DNA of 64,000 bases from Hygrocybe punicea (Eukaryota; Basidiomycota; Agaricomycetes; Agaricales; Hygrophoraceae): NCBI GenBank assembly GCA_963556145.1, contig OY744464.1, positions 2,976,001 through 3,040,000 on the forward strand, given 5' to 3'. How positions within the stretch are numbered: the stretch's first letter is position 1; each line of letters begins with the position of its first letter. This document shows, piece by piece, positions 11,278 through 22,292 of this stretch. The notes under the pieces were generated by a model. That model was not told the origin of the DNA. It saw only the letters and a list, made by a program, of their open reading frames with translations, and ran no database searches. Position numbers and translations under genes: made by a program.

Positions 11278-13164
11278 ATGAATGGCTCGTTGATCAGTAC
11301 AGTGTATTCCTCCAACATTTCACAACCCTCTCTGAACCGCGCAATGCTCAGATCCATTCCACATCACCCATCCAACCGCGGTGCAAACGTCCTTGTTCTC
11401 TGGAGCCTCGTTCGCACGATTCGACACGTCGGGGAGATATGTTGCCGCAGGGAGAAATGATGGTTTGGCTTCTATATGGGATTTGGAAACAAGGGCTGCT
11501 GTTCGTTGGCTAGATGGTCATGTCAAAAGCGTTACCAGCGTTGAGTGCGTTCATTACTGTTGGCCTCTGTTAGCCACCAAACCCTTGCCTTGGCACCGCA
11601 GCTGGTCACGGCACTCCCGCTATGTGTTGACGTCTTCCAAAGATTGGAACATCGTTGTCTGGGATTTGGCGTCGGAGAGTGAGCCCCATCACCGTCATTC
11701 GACGATTCGATTTGACGCTCCGGTCCTATCTGCCTCGTTTCATCCCAGAAATAGGCAAGTCATTCCAGCGATGAAGGGGAGGTCCCTTGGCCGTTATTAA
11801 TGTGCTTTGCAAAATAGTCGTATAATCTTGAGCCTACTGAGCACGGGCGAGGCTTACGTGGTCGACCTTCGCAATGAACACAGAGGTCGCGTTCAATTAT
11901 GTGAAGTCCAAGAAGACAGCGACGACGAAGCCCAGGTGAGCAGACTACGGTGCGTTTGGTATTCGTATCACGCTAGAGAAGCTGGAAGAACAATATCTGA
12001 ATTCAGGTCTGCCATGGTCGCTGCGCGCTTCGATCCTCTAGGAAAGCACATATTCGTTGGTACTTCCTCTGGATCTATCTTGGTGTTCAACACGCGGACT
12101 AAAACGGTTGGTCTATTGTTTTCCGATTTAATAGGCGAATTTCTCATCTTCCCCTTTTCGCAGATGGTCGCTCGGCATCAGATATCCGGCGCTGGGGCCA
12201 TAAAGGGATTTGATTTCGCGAAGTCTGGGCGGTAAGTTTGATCCCACTTCGGCCTGAAACTTTCATGGATGCTTCGTGCCTTTCTCCGTTTCTTACAAAC
12301 GGTCTTCCAAGTCGTCTAGTCACGAACTCGTCTGATCGCACACTCCGACAATTCAACCTACCATCGTACCCTCCTCCCAATGCCGATATGGAGTATATCG
12401 AGCAGGAGCTTGAGCCCACACACCGCTTCAACGATCCCATCAATAAGACAGCTTGGCATGCCGTATCGTACAGCCCCGATGGCGAGTGGCTTGCGGGAGG
12501 TACACAATCGTCCATATAGAAAATTTTCGAATACTAATTTGGGAGGAAATTTGGTGTTGGCAGGCGCAGCCGATCCAGCCACTCACAAAATCTACATCTG
12601 GGACATATCGAACGACGGACAGTTTGCCAGTGCTTTGGACGGCGGAAGGGAACCTTTGATCCATCTTCATGTCCGTTGGTATCATTTGTATCTCATGTCT
12701 CCTGAAAATTAACCATCTCTTTCTCAAATCAGTGGCACCCATTCAAATCATCGATCGCGTCCACCACGAATCAGGGCAATATTCTCATATGGCACTCACC
12801 CACTCCCGAACGGTGGGGCGCGTTCGCCGGTGGGTTCGAGGAAGTGGATGAGAACGTGGAATATGAAGAACGCGAAGATGAGTTTGATATTGTGAGAGGG
12901 TTTACTTCTATTACCTTTCCCTCAGTTGACACTCCTTGCCTATAGGAAGACGAGGCTGAAATCGCACGGCGCAAGATGAAGGAGGAGGAGGATGAAGTCG
13001 ATGTAATCAACGTCACCGAAGACGTGCATGAACATCATTTGCAAGCAGTCGGTGGGAATGTTGATCACGACGAGGACCTTTTATGGGCCGATGAAGAACC
13101 TGACGATGACATACAAGATTGGAACTTGAAAATTGTCATGGAGAGCAACTTAGAGGTCATGTAA
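11278..13164 (+). CDS. SWD1: SWD1/RBBP5-like WD40 subunit of COMPASS (Set1 H3K4 methyltransferase complex)
   Basis: SWD1 (RBBP5 in animals) is a core WD40 subunit that positions the Set1 catalytic domain for histone H3 lysine 4 methylation. The first exon (MNGSLI) joins after an intron to NPFHITHPTAVQTSLFSG. WD repeats include ASFARFDTSGRYVAAGRNDG, LASIWDLETRAAVRWLDGH, YVLTSSKDWNIVVWDL and GAIKGFDFAKSGR. The pieces TNSSDRTLRQFNLPSYPPP and HAVSYSPDGEWLAGG also match the family. The C-terminal tail is acidic (EEREDEFDIEDEAEIARRK, DEDLLWADEEPDDDIQDW), as in SWD1/RBBP5. Several short introns are needed. The stop TAA is at 13162-13164. No break was seen. Confidence 0.88.
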
Positions 13165-13466
13165 TGAAAATGACATAATTGTTCAAGTGTATAGAACTCA
13201 AAGACATCATTGTCTTGAAGCAGTTCTATCATGAGAAAGACAAACATATTCTTTCAAGAATCTGTAATGAAGTGGCTATGTTATGAGGAAAGGGATGAAG
13301 GCTATGTGTCAGAGCATATGGTGATAAGAAGGAGATAACATACAGCATTTGTTGTACTATACAACTAAGCAGAGGATAGAGGCAGTGCATATGTGAAAGG
13401 AATGACTGAAGGGATTGCAATATTGGAAGAGGAGAGGGAAAGAGAAAAGGAAAAGGAAAAGATAAG
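13165..13466. other. 3' flank of the SWD1-like gene
   Basis: No gene is seen. It ends in a purine-rich tract (about 13420-13460) next to the solo LTR. This is the border between the gene-rich and repeat-rich halves of the window. Confidence 0.5.
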
Positions 13467-13972
13467 TGTCATATCCTTGCAACTCTGATGAACTCTGATG
13501 AACTCCAATGAACTCCAATGGACTCCACTCTGGACTTTTCTGTTTATCTTATCTTCCTTTTTGTACGTTATTGTTCTCCTCTCTCTATTTATCATTCTCC
13601 CTCATCTCCATTACTCTGGACTCCTATCTGTCTTCTCAACCTTTTGTCTCTTTTATCTTTCTCCAAACTCTGGTACTCCTGCCGGAGTTCCTATTATCTT
13701 TTCATCACCAAGGACATAACAATTAGTTTACTAGTATATAAGCTATAACTACTATGTCCTGTATCTTTGTTCTGAAAATTGACTAGAGTACCCTCCTTCT
13801 TCTTCACTCTCAAACATAAGGCTTTGCCTTAAGCTCATCTCCAGACTAACTCCACTCTGCTTCATGCCTACTCAGTACGGCTTAAGGAAGTAGTTAACCT
13901 ACTTCAAGAGTTTGCATCTCTGATCCTCTGACAAACTCTGCACCATCTGGAGTTGTCTGCACAACTCTAACA
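13467..13972 (-). mobile_element. Diverged solo LTR of Gypsy family A
   Basis: The sequence runs from TGTCATATCC to ACTCTAACA and aligns along its length with the LTR of the element at 15796-22861, read in that element's coding sense. The 5-base flanks ATAAG (13462-13466) and ATCAG (13973-13977) differ by one base, as expected of an old target duplication. It keeps the LTR landmarks (TATATAAGC then GTTCTGAAAATTGAC), but has lost the CpG-rich character of the young copies: where they have CCGGAG it often has TCTGGAG or CTCCAA. Confidence 0.85.
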
Positions 13973-14120
13973 ATCAGCACATCTTGGGTAAGAAATCACA
14001 ACAGAATCTTTGTGTTGTCAATTCCAAAAATCTGATCCTTTGTATATTCTACACATCTCAGCAATCTCCTCTCACATTCCAGCATAAAGTTACAGTTTAC
14101 TGAACCAATTAAACCTCATA

Positions 14121-14438
14121 TAGTGTATTGCACGGGTATGGGTAAACCTGCGGGTTTTGCCATGGGTACGGGTATGGGTAGGGTACGGGTATGGATTCCT
14201 GGACCCGCCAGCTTTTTTTTAAGCCCTGGATCATCCAAAATGGTCAAGTATTGAGCTAGATATGCTCAAAATACCTTATTGGAGTATTTTGAGCATATCT
14301 AGCTCAATACTTGACCATTTTGGACGATCCAGGGCTTAAAATGATGGGTACAACCTGCGGGTATTGTACCCTCAGGTACAACGGGTGCGGGTACGGGTAC
14401 AGCCAAAAATACCCGGGGGTTACCCGTGCAATACACTA
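14121..14438. mobile_element. hAT-type MITE with foldback structure (318 bp)
   Basis: Terminal inverted repeats start TAGTGTATTGCACGGGTA. A perfect 8-base target duplication ACCTCATA flanks it (14113-14120 and 14439-14446), diagnostic of hAT transposition. Subterminal regions repeat ACGGGTA/GGGTACGGGT. The inner part is a near-perfect hairpin centred near 14278. The same ACGGGTA motif is dense in the ends of the hAT element at 48634-52162, so a relative of that element may mobilise it. Confidence 0.9.
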
Positions 14439-14900
14439 ACCTCATACATTAAGGGCCTCAAATTTAAAGAGGATGATAAGTCTGTGTTATGATCTGGAGC
14501 ATTATTCCATGTTGGAATCATGCTTGTGCTGAAGCCTGAAGTAATTTGTTATGGACATTTTACATTTAACATGGACATTTGTTATTGATTCACCATTTGA
14601 TTAGTTTTACATGTGTAGTAATAGATTCATTGCATTTCGTCACTAGGCGACTACTTTACTATTTAGCTTACTGTAGAATACTCGCCCACCTCAGCCATTT
14701 GACTCTCGCAAATGCTGAGGTGAGCCAGCTTTTCTCACCTTAGTTTACTCATGACATTTTATAGCTAAATATTATAGCTGTTTGACTCCTGCAAATGCTG
14801 AGTCATTTTATAGGTCTCAAAATCTAACATTCCAAACCAGGTAACCTGCTGGAGATAATGACTGTCATTTCCATGTAAAACCCAGGTAGCACTTTATCCC
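14439..14900. other. Unassigned repeat-region sequence
   Basis: No gene is seen. There is a short internal inverted repeat (CTCAGCATTTG-like pieces near 14690-14730) and a related fragment near 14785-14805, suggesting remnants of a small foldback element without clear ends. Confidence 0.3.
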
Positions 14901-15066
14901 TGGTCATGGTGTAGTGGTTGTGCCTGGGCTGTCATGTGACCCAGGTCCCATGGTTGGTTCCATTATGAAGGACTTTCCTGTCTTAGTCGATTCCGTCTCA
15001 CACATCCTGACCTCGATTCCGCCATGATCTCTTAAGCACCCTTGGACCCACTCCATTGTGGTGATG
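14901..15066 (+). mobile_element. tRNA-derived SINE, copy 1
   Basis: The head resembles a tRNA: GGTCATGGTGTAGTGGTTG contains a Pol III A box (TGGTGTAGTGG fits TRGYNNARNNG), and CATGGTTGGTTCCATTA is a degenerate B box about 35 bases later. The body continues through GGACTTTCCTGTC and GACCCACTCCA. A second copy lies at 58762-58930, about three quarters identical, and shares head and body. The exact 3' end is uncertain; AT-rich sequence follows. The minus-strand frame across it is not a gene. Confidence 0.65.
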
Positions 15067-15326
15067 AGAGTGTGATTTGAGCCATGCCACTGAAGACCAC
15101 CACATTCCACTTGCACAGAATGTTTAGCACAGTCCCAGTAACTTTTCAAGAACAGGGAACCCTCCTGAGAACCCACCCACATGATTCCACACAGCAAACC
15201 CATGCAAAACCCAATAAAAATAGTCTCTGAAGGCCCCGGCATTTCGCTTGTATCCTGCTACACTACTGTTGCCATGACTATAGCCCATGTTTTTTGAGAA
15301 ATTGCCTTTTTAGGCTAGTAAAATTA

Positions 15327-15569
15327 GCTAAAATTATGAAAAGATTTAACAAGATGGGCAAAGCCAAAAGCTGAGGGGTCACTCAAGGGTGCTAAGAATT
15401 TGAGGCTCAATTTCAGAGTTATTCAAGAATAGTTGTTGGACTGTAGCTGACTAGACTCAACAGCTCTGGCTGAATAACTCTGAAGATTGAGCTCCAAATT
15501 CTTAGCACCCTTAAGTGACCCCTCAGCTTTTGGCTTTGCCTGTCTCCTTAAATATTTTCATAATTTTAG
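15327..15569. mobile_element. Small hairpin MITE inserted in the foldback element (243 bp)
   Basis: The arms are nearly complementary over their whole length, from (G)CTAAAATTATGAAAA on the left to TTTTCATAATTTTAG on the right, with the shared block GCAAAGCCAAAAGCTGAGG. TTA flanks both sides (15324-15326 and 15570-15572). The opposite arm of the host foldback has the uninterrupted sequence at this point, which proves insertion. Confidence 0.8.
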
Positions 15570-15795
15570 TTACAGCCGTTTGCATAAATGATGGCACTTT
15601 GTGAAATTTTTTGAATGAATAGAATAATATGGACTTAGACAAATTTTCTGTGCTCAATCCTGTATCTCATGAAATACTGCACAGATTGACATGGTTACAA
15701 AGGGAAATTTGTACTATTTTCTAAGGGCTATCGGCTCCAGTAATTACAATTGGACTATATTTAGTATATGATGAGTGGTGGATGAAATAAACAGG

Positions 15796-16351
15796 TGTTA
15801 GAGGCGTGCAACTCCGGAAGGATCGGAGTTCTTCGGAGGAGCGGAGACGTCAACTCTTGAAGTAGGTTCACTACTTCCTTAAGTCGTATTGAGAAGACGT
15901 GGACGGAGCGGAGTTAGTCCGGAGTTCCGGACTAAGTATTAAGATAACTAATGAGCTTAAGGGAAAGCCTTAAGTTTGAGAGTGGGTAAGAAATAAGGAA
16001 CTCAAGTTGATTTTCTGAACGGAGTTACAGGACATTGTAGTTCTAGTTTATATACTTGGTAGACTAATTGTCATGTCCTTGGAGACGTGAAGACAATATG
16101 AATTCCGGAAAGAGGACCGGAGTTCGGAAGAAAATAAAAGGGATAAAAGGTTGCTATGTACGGTGACAAGTAAACAAAGGGGAGGAAGAGAAAAGGAGGT
16201 CGGAGTAAACGGAGATGGGGAAGAATAGTAATTAACAAGAGAAGAACAATAACGTACGCGAGAAGATAAGATAAGATAAGATAAGATAAGTCGGCGGAAA
16301 AATCCGGAGCGGAGTTCGTCGGAATCCGGCGGAGCTGCATGGGATATGACA
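15796..16351 (-). repeat. 3' LTR of Gypsy A
   Basis: 556 bases, TG...CA ends in coding sense. A simple run of GATAA repeats lies near 16264-16290. It matches 22306-22861 except for C versus T at about 15934 and 16256. Confidence 0.93.
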
Positions 16352-16367
16352 GTATCTCCCCCTTAGC
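16352..16367 (-). promoter_or_regulatory. Polypurine tract of Gypsy A
   Basis: On the minus strand CTAAGGGGGAGATAC directly precedes the 3' LTR. This is the expected position and composition of the plus-strand primer for reverse transcription. Confidence 0.75.
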
Positions 16368-16436
16368 GTCGAACCCTTGAGACGCCTGTGGAACAAAGGG
16401 AGAACCGCAGCGGAGTTCAAAGCGGAGGGCCTACGG

Positions 16437-16443
16437 TATAAAA
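16437..16443 (+). promoter_or_regulatory. TATA box of the antisense gene
   Basis: TATAAAA lies 30 bases before the ATG at 16474 and between the LTR and the antisense frame. It implies a very short leader and transcription opposite to the retrotransposon. Confidence 0.5.
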
Positions 16444-16473
16444 CAAACTCCTGGCCAGGAGACAACCCAAAAA

Positions 16474-17358
16474 ATGTCGTCCTCGCAATTATCGTCCTCG
16501 CAAGAGATAGCCGCGCGCATCAAGGAGATGGAGCGCGAATTCGCCGAAATGAGGGCGAAAGAGGAGGCAGAAGAACGGAGAAAAGCGGAGGACGAGAGGA
16601 AGAAGGCGGAAGAGGAGAGGAGACAGAAGATCCAGGCGGAGGCGATGAAAAGGGTGGAGGAGGAAATGAAGAAGAAAACGGCGGCGGAGAAGGAGAAAAA
16701 GAAAGTGGAGGCGGCGGAGGAGGAGAAAAAGAAGGTGGAGGCGGCGGAGGAGGGGCCCTCAAGTGCGGAGAAGGGGAAGAGAAAAAGAGACGGGTAAGTA
16801 AAGGCACATAAATGAAAGACCGGAGTTGACTACAGAAGCAGGGCCGTACAATGCAAGGCGTGCGCGGAACGCCGGGAAAACTGCGTGTGGCCCGCGTCCG
16901 GAAAGGCGCGGAGTTGCGATGCATGCAAGAAGAGAAAAGCGCGATGCGAGGTAGATGGTGAAGAGGGTGGAGTGAAGAAGAAAAAGAAAAAGGAGGAAAA
17001 GGAGGAATCCGGATCGGAGTACCGCGGAGTGGAGCCCGCGGTAAAGAAACCGCTGACGAGGACGGAGCAGCTTCTTCACAAGCTGCTCCGGGCGACAGAA
17101 GAAAACACGGCGATGTTGGGACGGGTCGCGGAGGCATGCGAGGGGGTATGGGACACCGTGGAGGATCTCCGCGAACATGCGGCTCAATGGGCCGACCATC
17201 TGAGGAACTTAGAGTTCCTCAGAGATAATTCATACGAGCTCCGGAAGTACACTCCGGAGTCCGAGGACATCGCGCCGGAGGAGACGGAAACGGAGTGGGA
17301 AGAGGGGGATTTTTTGGGGAAAGGGGGAAACCTTGAAAATAGTCCGCGAAAATCGTAA
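16474..17358 (+). CDS. Antisense accessory gene of Gypsy A: coiled-coil protein with Zn2Cys6-like cluster
   Basis: Exon 1 (16474-16793) encodes a highly charged, Glu/Lys/Arg-rich alpha-helical coiled coil (repeats of KAEEERR and EKKKVEAAEEE). A GT-AG intron (about 16794-16841) leads to exon 2, which reads through to the stop at 17356-17358. The spliced protein contains CKACAERRENC followed ten residues later by CDACKKRKARC. The spacing C-X2-C-X6-C-X10-C-X2-C-X6-C fits the fungal Zn(II)2Cys6 cluster. A second helical part (TRTEQLLHKLLRATEENTAM) and an acidic tail follow. It is encoded opposite to gag-pol and ends 10 bases from the pol stop. I recall similar antisense frames in other basidiomycete Gypsy elements; their function is not known to me. 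Lys-rich basic patches suggest a nuclear, perhaps DNA-binding, product. Confidence 0.7.
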
Positions 17359-17368
17359 ATAGACAGAA

Positions 17369-20300
17369 TTAATAGGACGGGCCCGGTTTCGAAGGATAAG
17401 CGGAGTGAAAGTCCGAAACAAGCTCAGTAGCATGTCCAAGTTCGGAGGCCAAGATCCAAGAAGTTTCTTCGTCAGTGCCTTCGTAGCCCTCCCAACGTAC
17501 AAGGTACAGTAGCTTGCAAGCACGACGGCGGTTGTCGATCTTGGAATCGAGTATTTCGGAGATCTCAAACTCCGGTTCTCCGTCGACAACGATCGGAGGA
17601 GGCAGAGGTTGGACACGGTTAGGAATGGTATTCGGAGTCGCCGGTTCGAGCTGAGAGACATGATAGACCGGGTGAACAGAGCGGAGAGCCTCCGGAAGAC
17701 GGAGGGTATATGAGTGAGTACCGGCCTTAGCAATAACTTCAAAAGGCCCCAAGTTCTTCTCAGAAAGTTTCTTGGAGGGTCTAGTAGTCCGGAAATGCTC
17801 AGCTTTGACGTAGACGGAATCCGAAACCTTGAAGTTCGGAGGCGGAGCGCGCTTCAAGTCCGCGTAGTGTTGATAACGTTGTTGTGCCTCAGAGATGGTT
17901 TGTCGAAGTTGTTGATGTAACTCATCGAGGTCCACAGCGAATTTTCGTGCGTGGGCGGAGGAGAGGTCGCGCTCCGGGTGAACGGAAAGGTTAGGGTGGT
18001 AACCTTTATTGGCAAAGAAAGGAGAAACTCCGGTAGTGGTGTTTGGAGCGTTGTTGTAAGCAAATTCCGCAAGAGGAAGGAGGGACGACCAATTATCTTG
18101 CTGATAATTGCAATAAACGCGGAGATATTGCTCAAGGGTTTGATTGACGCGTTCCGTTTGGCCATCGCCTTCAGGATGATAACCGGAGGTAAAGTGGAGT
18201 TTCATGTCGAGGGCCTTTCCGAGAGACCGGAAAAAATGGGAAACAAATTCCGTGCCTCTATCGGAGGTGACGTGACTAGGAACTCCGTGCTTAGAAAAAA
18301 CGTGAATAAGGAAAAGATGTGCGAGTTGGGGGGAAGTAATCGTATCGTAAGTTGGAATAAAGATCCCTTGCTTGGAAAGACGGTCAACCACAACTAGGAT
18401 GGCCGTAAATCCTTCGGAGTCCGGAAGTTGTTCGATGAAATCCATGGAAATTGAATTCCATGGTTTCTCCGGAATAGGGAGCTGCTTAAGCAATCCGTAA
18501 GGACGATGCCGAGGGGTTTTGGATCTCGCGCAGGTTGTGCAAGACTTGCAGTAATCACGGACAAAAGTCCGGAGTCCGGGCCAGGTGTATTCCCGCCGGA
18601 TGATTTCGAGAGTCTTATTTTGCCCGAAGTGTCCTGCAGTAGGATGATCATGTTTGGAACGCAAAATCCGGAGTCGTAGGTCATTGACATCGGGGACATA
18701 GATACGATTATCGAGGCGTAGAAAACCTAAATCGTCAATAGACCATCGAGGATCTGGGCCGGAGGTGGTACGGGAAACATGTCCGGAGGCAATAGGATCA
18801 ACCTGTAGTCCGGAGATGATATCGGAGTGAAGGGAATCGACGTCTATGGTGAATCCGGCGCCAAGGACTACATCTTCGAGGGAAGTCGCTCAGAGGGACG
18901 AAGCCAATTGTTCCGGCCCAAAAACAGGGCGGAAATTGTGAGGATTGGCTTTGGCGTAGTCGCTATCTCCCCCTTTAGCGTAGACGTCCCAGCGTCGAGT
19001 AAGGGTATCGGGCTTAGTGCCAAGCTTGCCTGGGCGAAAGCGGATAACAAAGTTGAAGCGGGAAAGGAACTCCGACCAGCGGGCTTGACGGCGGGTAAGC
19101 AAGCGGACGGTGGAGAAGTACTCCAAATTTTTGTGATCGGTGATAACGTCGACCGGAGTAGCAGTACCTTCCAAATAATGCCGCCAGGCAGTGAAAGCGT
19201 CGAAGATGGCAAGGAGTTCCTTGTCATGGGTATCGTAGTTCAACTCCGAGTCCGAAAGGGTACGAGACCGGAAAGCAACCGGATGAATTTCACCGTCAGG
19301 ATGGCGTACGGAGAGAATGGAAGCAACGGCGTAATCGGAAGCATCAGTCTCCACCAGAGTGTCAAACTCGGGTGACCAATGGGAAAGGATTGGGGCGGAA
19401 ATGAAAGCGGATTTCAAGTCATTGAAGGCGGAACGACACTTATCATCGAAATTCCATTGTAACCCTTTACGAGTGAGCCGGGTAAGTGGAATAGTGATGG
19501 AGGAATAGTCCGGAATGAAACGCCGGTAAAAATTGGCGAATCCAAGGAAGGATTGAACATCTTTGATCTTCCGGGGTTCCGGCCAATCCTGGATAGTTTG
19601 GACCTTGGCAGGATCCATAGAAAGGCCTTGGGGGGAAAGAATGTAACCCAAGTATTCCACCGTGTCAACGCCAAAAGAGCACTTCTCGGCGTTGGCATAG
19701 AGGCCGTGTTTCCGGAGTCGTCGGAGGACCTCGCGGACATGGTCTACATGATCAGCGGGGTCATCGGAATAAATAAGGATGTCGTCAAGGTAAACAATGA
19801 CAGAGACGTCAAGGAGGTCGGAAAAAATATCGTTGACGAAGTGTTGGAAGGCCGCCGGGGCGTTAGTAAGACCTTCCGGAATTACCAACCATTCAAACGA
19901 GCCATAGCGAGTGCGGAAAGCTGTTTTCCACTCATCACCTTCGGCAATCCGGACTAAATGGTAGGCGTGTTTAAGGTCGATTTTAGTGTAAATGCGCGCA
20001 GTCCGGGGAGCGTCGAGAAGGTCCGCCGTAAGAGGGATAGGATAGCGGTCCTTCCTCGTGATATGATTGAGTCCTCGGAAATCTACGCAAAGTCGAAGAC
20101 TTCCATTTTTCTTCCGAGAGAAAAGAATGGGAGCTCCGCAGGGAGAACGGGAGGAGCGGACGAAACCCGCCCAGAGATTCTTGTCAAGGAATTCCCGAAG
20201 GGTCTCGAGCTCTAAGGGTGAAATAGAGTAAATCGGGCCAAAAGGAGGTTTTGCACCATCCTCCAAATTAATTTTGAGGTCGTAAGGACGGTGTTCAGGG

Positions 20301-21093
20301 AGGTTCCAAGCCTTCGTTTTGCTAAAGACGTCAGCGAATTCGTGATACTCTTCAGGGATATTGTGAAGGTCCACGGAGGGTTCGGAGGACTCCGGAGGGC
20401 CGTAGCCTGCAGAGCGACCGGTGGCGTCAGGTAATCGGACTTCCATACGGAAGATCTGAGTGCCGGGTACTTTGCAACCACGCAAAAAGGCTTGAGCGCT
20501 GACAAAGGAGATGTCAGGCTTCGAAGCGGATGGTGAAGAAGGTTCAGGCGGAGTAGACAGAGAGGACGGAGGGGACAGAGGTCGTACTGGAGGGTCCGGA
20601 AGTGGTGCCTCGCTAGGCACCGGAGTCGACAACGGAGGCGCGGAATCAGAAGAACGGAATTTAACGCTATGCTCGACCCAGTCAATCAACGGATTGTATT
20701 TGGCGAGCCAGCTATATCCAAGAACTGCGGAAACAGACGGATCCAACGGAGTGACCAAAAATTCTAAGATTAGAATTTCACCAGTAGAAAAACGGACAGA
20801 GATAGATACACATTTGTCGATGATTCCACCGGAGGAACCATCAAACAAGCGGAGGCGTTTCGGAGCAGTAGGAAAAATAGGAAGATTGTGAAGGGAACAA
20901 ATTCCGGGTCAATGAAACAATGCGTCGATCCACAATCCACAAGGGTAACGATAAGCGTAGTAGAATGATAAAGAGAAATCGTCAAGGAATCGTTAGAAAG
21001 AGCGGACGCGTTGAGTTTTACTTCCGGTAGCGCACAGTCAGGTTCAACGCAGCCTACATCCTGTGCCGGAGTATGCAGACTGCTCTCTATTTT
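17369..21093 (-). pseudogene. pol: Gypsy A pol (PR-RT-RNase H-IN-chromodomain), broken
   Basis: Pol is in the -1 frame relative to gag at the A-run GGAAAAATAG, where gag stops. Protease is marked by LVDCGSTHCFIDPEF. Just after it a one-base loss near 20889-20895 shifts the frame into that of the next block, LHNLPIFPTAPKRLRLFDGS. RT has VIVYLDDILIY, and RNase H follows (VETDASDYAVASIL). A TGA at 18890-18892 (SSL*ATSLEDVV, where CGA for Arg would be expected) separates RT/RNase H from integrase in the same frame. Integrase has the HHCC finger (HPTAGHFGQNKT...CKSCTTC), the catalytic block around MDFIEQLP and TSDRGTEFVS, and YHPEGDGQTERVNQ. A chromodomain (EFEISEILDSK, YLVRWEGYEGTDEETSW) closes the protein at 17369. 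The remainder is well conserved. Confidence 0.92.
18962..18985 (-). promoter_or_regulatory. Possible central polypurine tract in pol of Gypsy A
   Basis: The minus strand reads TACGCTAAAGGGGGAGATAG inside pol, almost the same as GACGCTAAGGGGGAGATAC at the 3' LTR. It may be a second plus-strand primer. The region also encodes a conserved protein piece (DVYAKGGDSDYA), so the match could be chance. Confidence 0.35.
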
Positions 21094-22265
21094 TCCGGCT
21101 CCTCTAGAGAATCGGAACTAGAGACCGGAGGTGCGGAGGAAGTGGAGGCGGCGCGGGCGGCAACGCGAGTGGACGAATATTTGGCCTTGGTGCAATCCTT
21201 GGCCATGTGTCCGGCTCCTCCGCATATAATGCAGAGTTTATTGTCGATGCGGCGTTGACGTTCCGCGGGCTTGAGTTTACCATCCTTGCCTAGCTTATCG
21301 GCGTAGACAGGAGGGGTTTTCGGAGTGGTGGAGGAGGTACTACCGGAGTTGGTAGTTTTGGCAGGGGACTTCTTCTCGGAAGCTTTTTCGGTTGAAGACT
21401 TGGCCTCGGAAGTAGAGGCTTTAGCAGAAGAGGATCCCGAAGCGCGGGAAATCTCCGATTTCCGTTCCCAATACCGGGCGTCAAGGAGTTGAGCCTTATC
21501 CTTCAGCTCGTAGAGGTTCTTTGGTTTCTCGGATTGGGCAAGTTGATCTTTGAGGCGATCCGGAAGTCCTCGGTAAAAAGAATGCCGTAAGGCACCGATG
21601 TCCCAGCCAGTCTGCGTAGCGAGACGATTGAAGTTGACGATATACTTCGCAATTCGTTGGTTATCCTTCATTACAAGGTTTTCCAACTCGCTCTCGGCGC
21701 TACCTTTAGGGTCCAGAGGTCCGAAATTATTCTGCAACTCCGTGCAGAAATCTCCGTAATCGGACATGAAGTCCGGCGGATAGGTATCGATATCTGGGTT
21801 CTCCAAAAGGTAAGGCTCGAACCACGCAAGTGCGATCCCTTTGAGGTAGGAGAGGGCGAAGTTGACTTTGGCGCCGTCCGTTTGGAAAGCGGTTGGTCGA
21901 TCATTGAAGTTCAGTTGACACTGAACCAGGAAAGGGCGGAGTTTTGTCGGATCGGAGGCGTCAAACGTGTCCGGTTCTCGGACTTTGGTGCGTTGCTTGT
22001 CGTCTCCTTTGTTTCGGAGAGTAGTGGCTAGAAGAGCGATGGCCTCAGCAAGGTTGGTATCATCGCGATTAGGATTGCCCGGTCCGAGAGGATTGTTCTC
22101 TTCGAAGACTGGGCGCGGAAACGGTTCGTGTCTCGGAGTGTGAGTTTCTTCTAACGGAGAGACCGGGGTTATCGTTGGGCGTTGGGATGAGGTGTTTGCC
22201 GGTCGTGTAAGTCGATAACGTGTGGGGGTTCTTCGTTGGGAGAAGCCTTGGAAAGACATGATCAA
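21087..22265 (-). CDS. gag: Gag of Gypsy A
   Basis: An intact 392-residue capsid/nucleocapsid protein. The capsid-like middle has REPDTFDASDPTKLRPFLVQ and the segment VNFALSYLKGIALAWFEPYL, typical of Ty3/Gypsy Gag. A CCHC zinc knuckle, CIICGGAGHMAKDC, lies near the C-terminus. Another Met two codons in could also be the start. It ends EEPEK and overlaps pol in the -1 frame. Confidence 0.9.
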   Translation of the reverse strand: MIMSFQGFSQRRTPTRYRLTRPANTSSQRPTITPVSPLEETHTPRHEPFPRPVFEENNPLGPGNPNRDDTNLAEAIALLATTLRNKGDDKQRTKVREPDTFDASDPTKLRPFLVQCQLNFNDRPTAFQTDGAKVNFALSYLKGIALAWFEPYLLENPDIDTYPPDFMSDYGDFCTELQNNFGPLDPKGSAESELENLVMKDNQRIAKYIVNFNRLATQTGWDIGALRHSFYRGLPDRLKDQLAQSEKPKNLYELKDKAQLLDARYWERKSEISRASGSSSAKASTSEAKSSTEKASEKKSPAKTTNSGSTSSTTPKTPPVYADKLGKDGKLKPAERQRRIDNKLCIICGGAGHMAKDCTKAKYSSTRVAARAASTSSAPPVSSSDSLEEPEK

Positions 22266-22292
22266 ATGTAAAGGGAATACGACTCAAGAGTT

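Noticed and set aside
14140..14420. Telomere-like GGGTA/ACGGGTA repeats.
   Set aside because: They are subterminal motifs of a hAT-type MITE with an 8-base duplication, not TTAGGG arrays.
14904..15242. 112-codon minus-strand frame.
   Set aside because: It lies over the SINE and reads antisense to it; a similar frame at 58670-58861 is explained the same way.
16071..16340. Open frames in the family A LTRs (also 22581-22886).
   Set aside because: They exist because the LTR has few stops in that frame; identical in both LTRs and unrelated to any protein.
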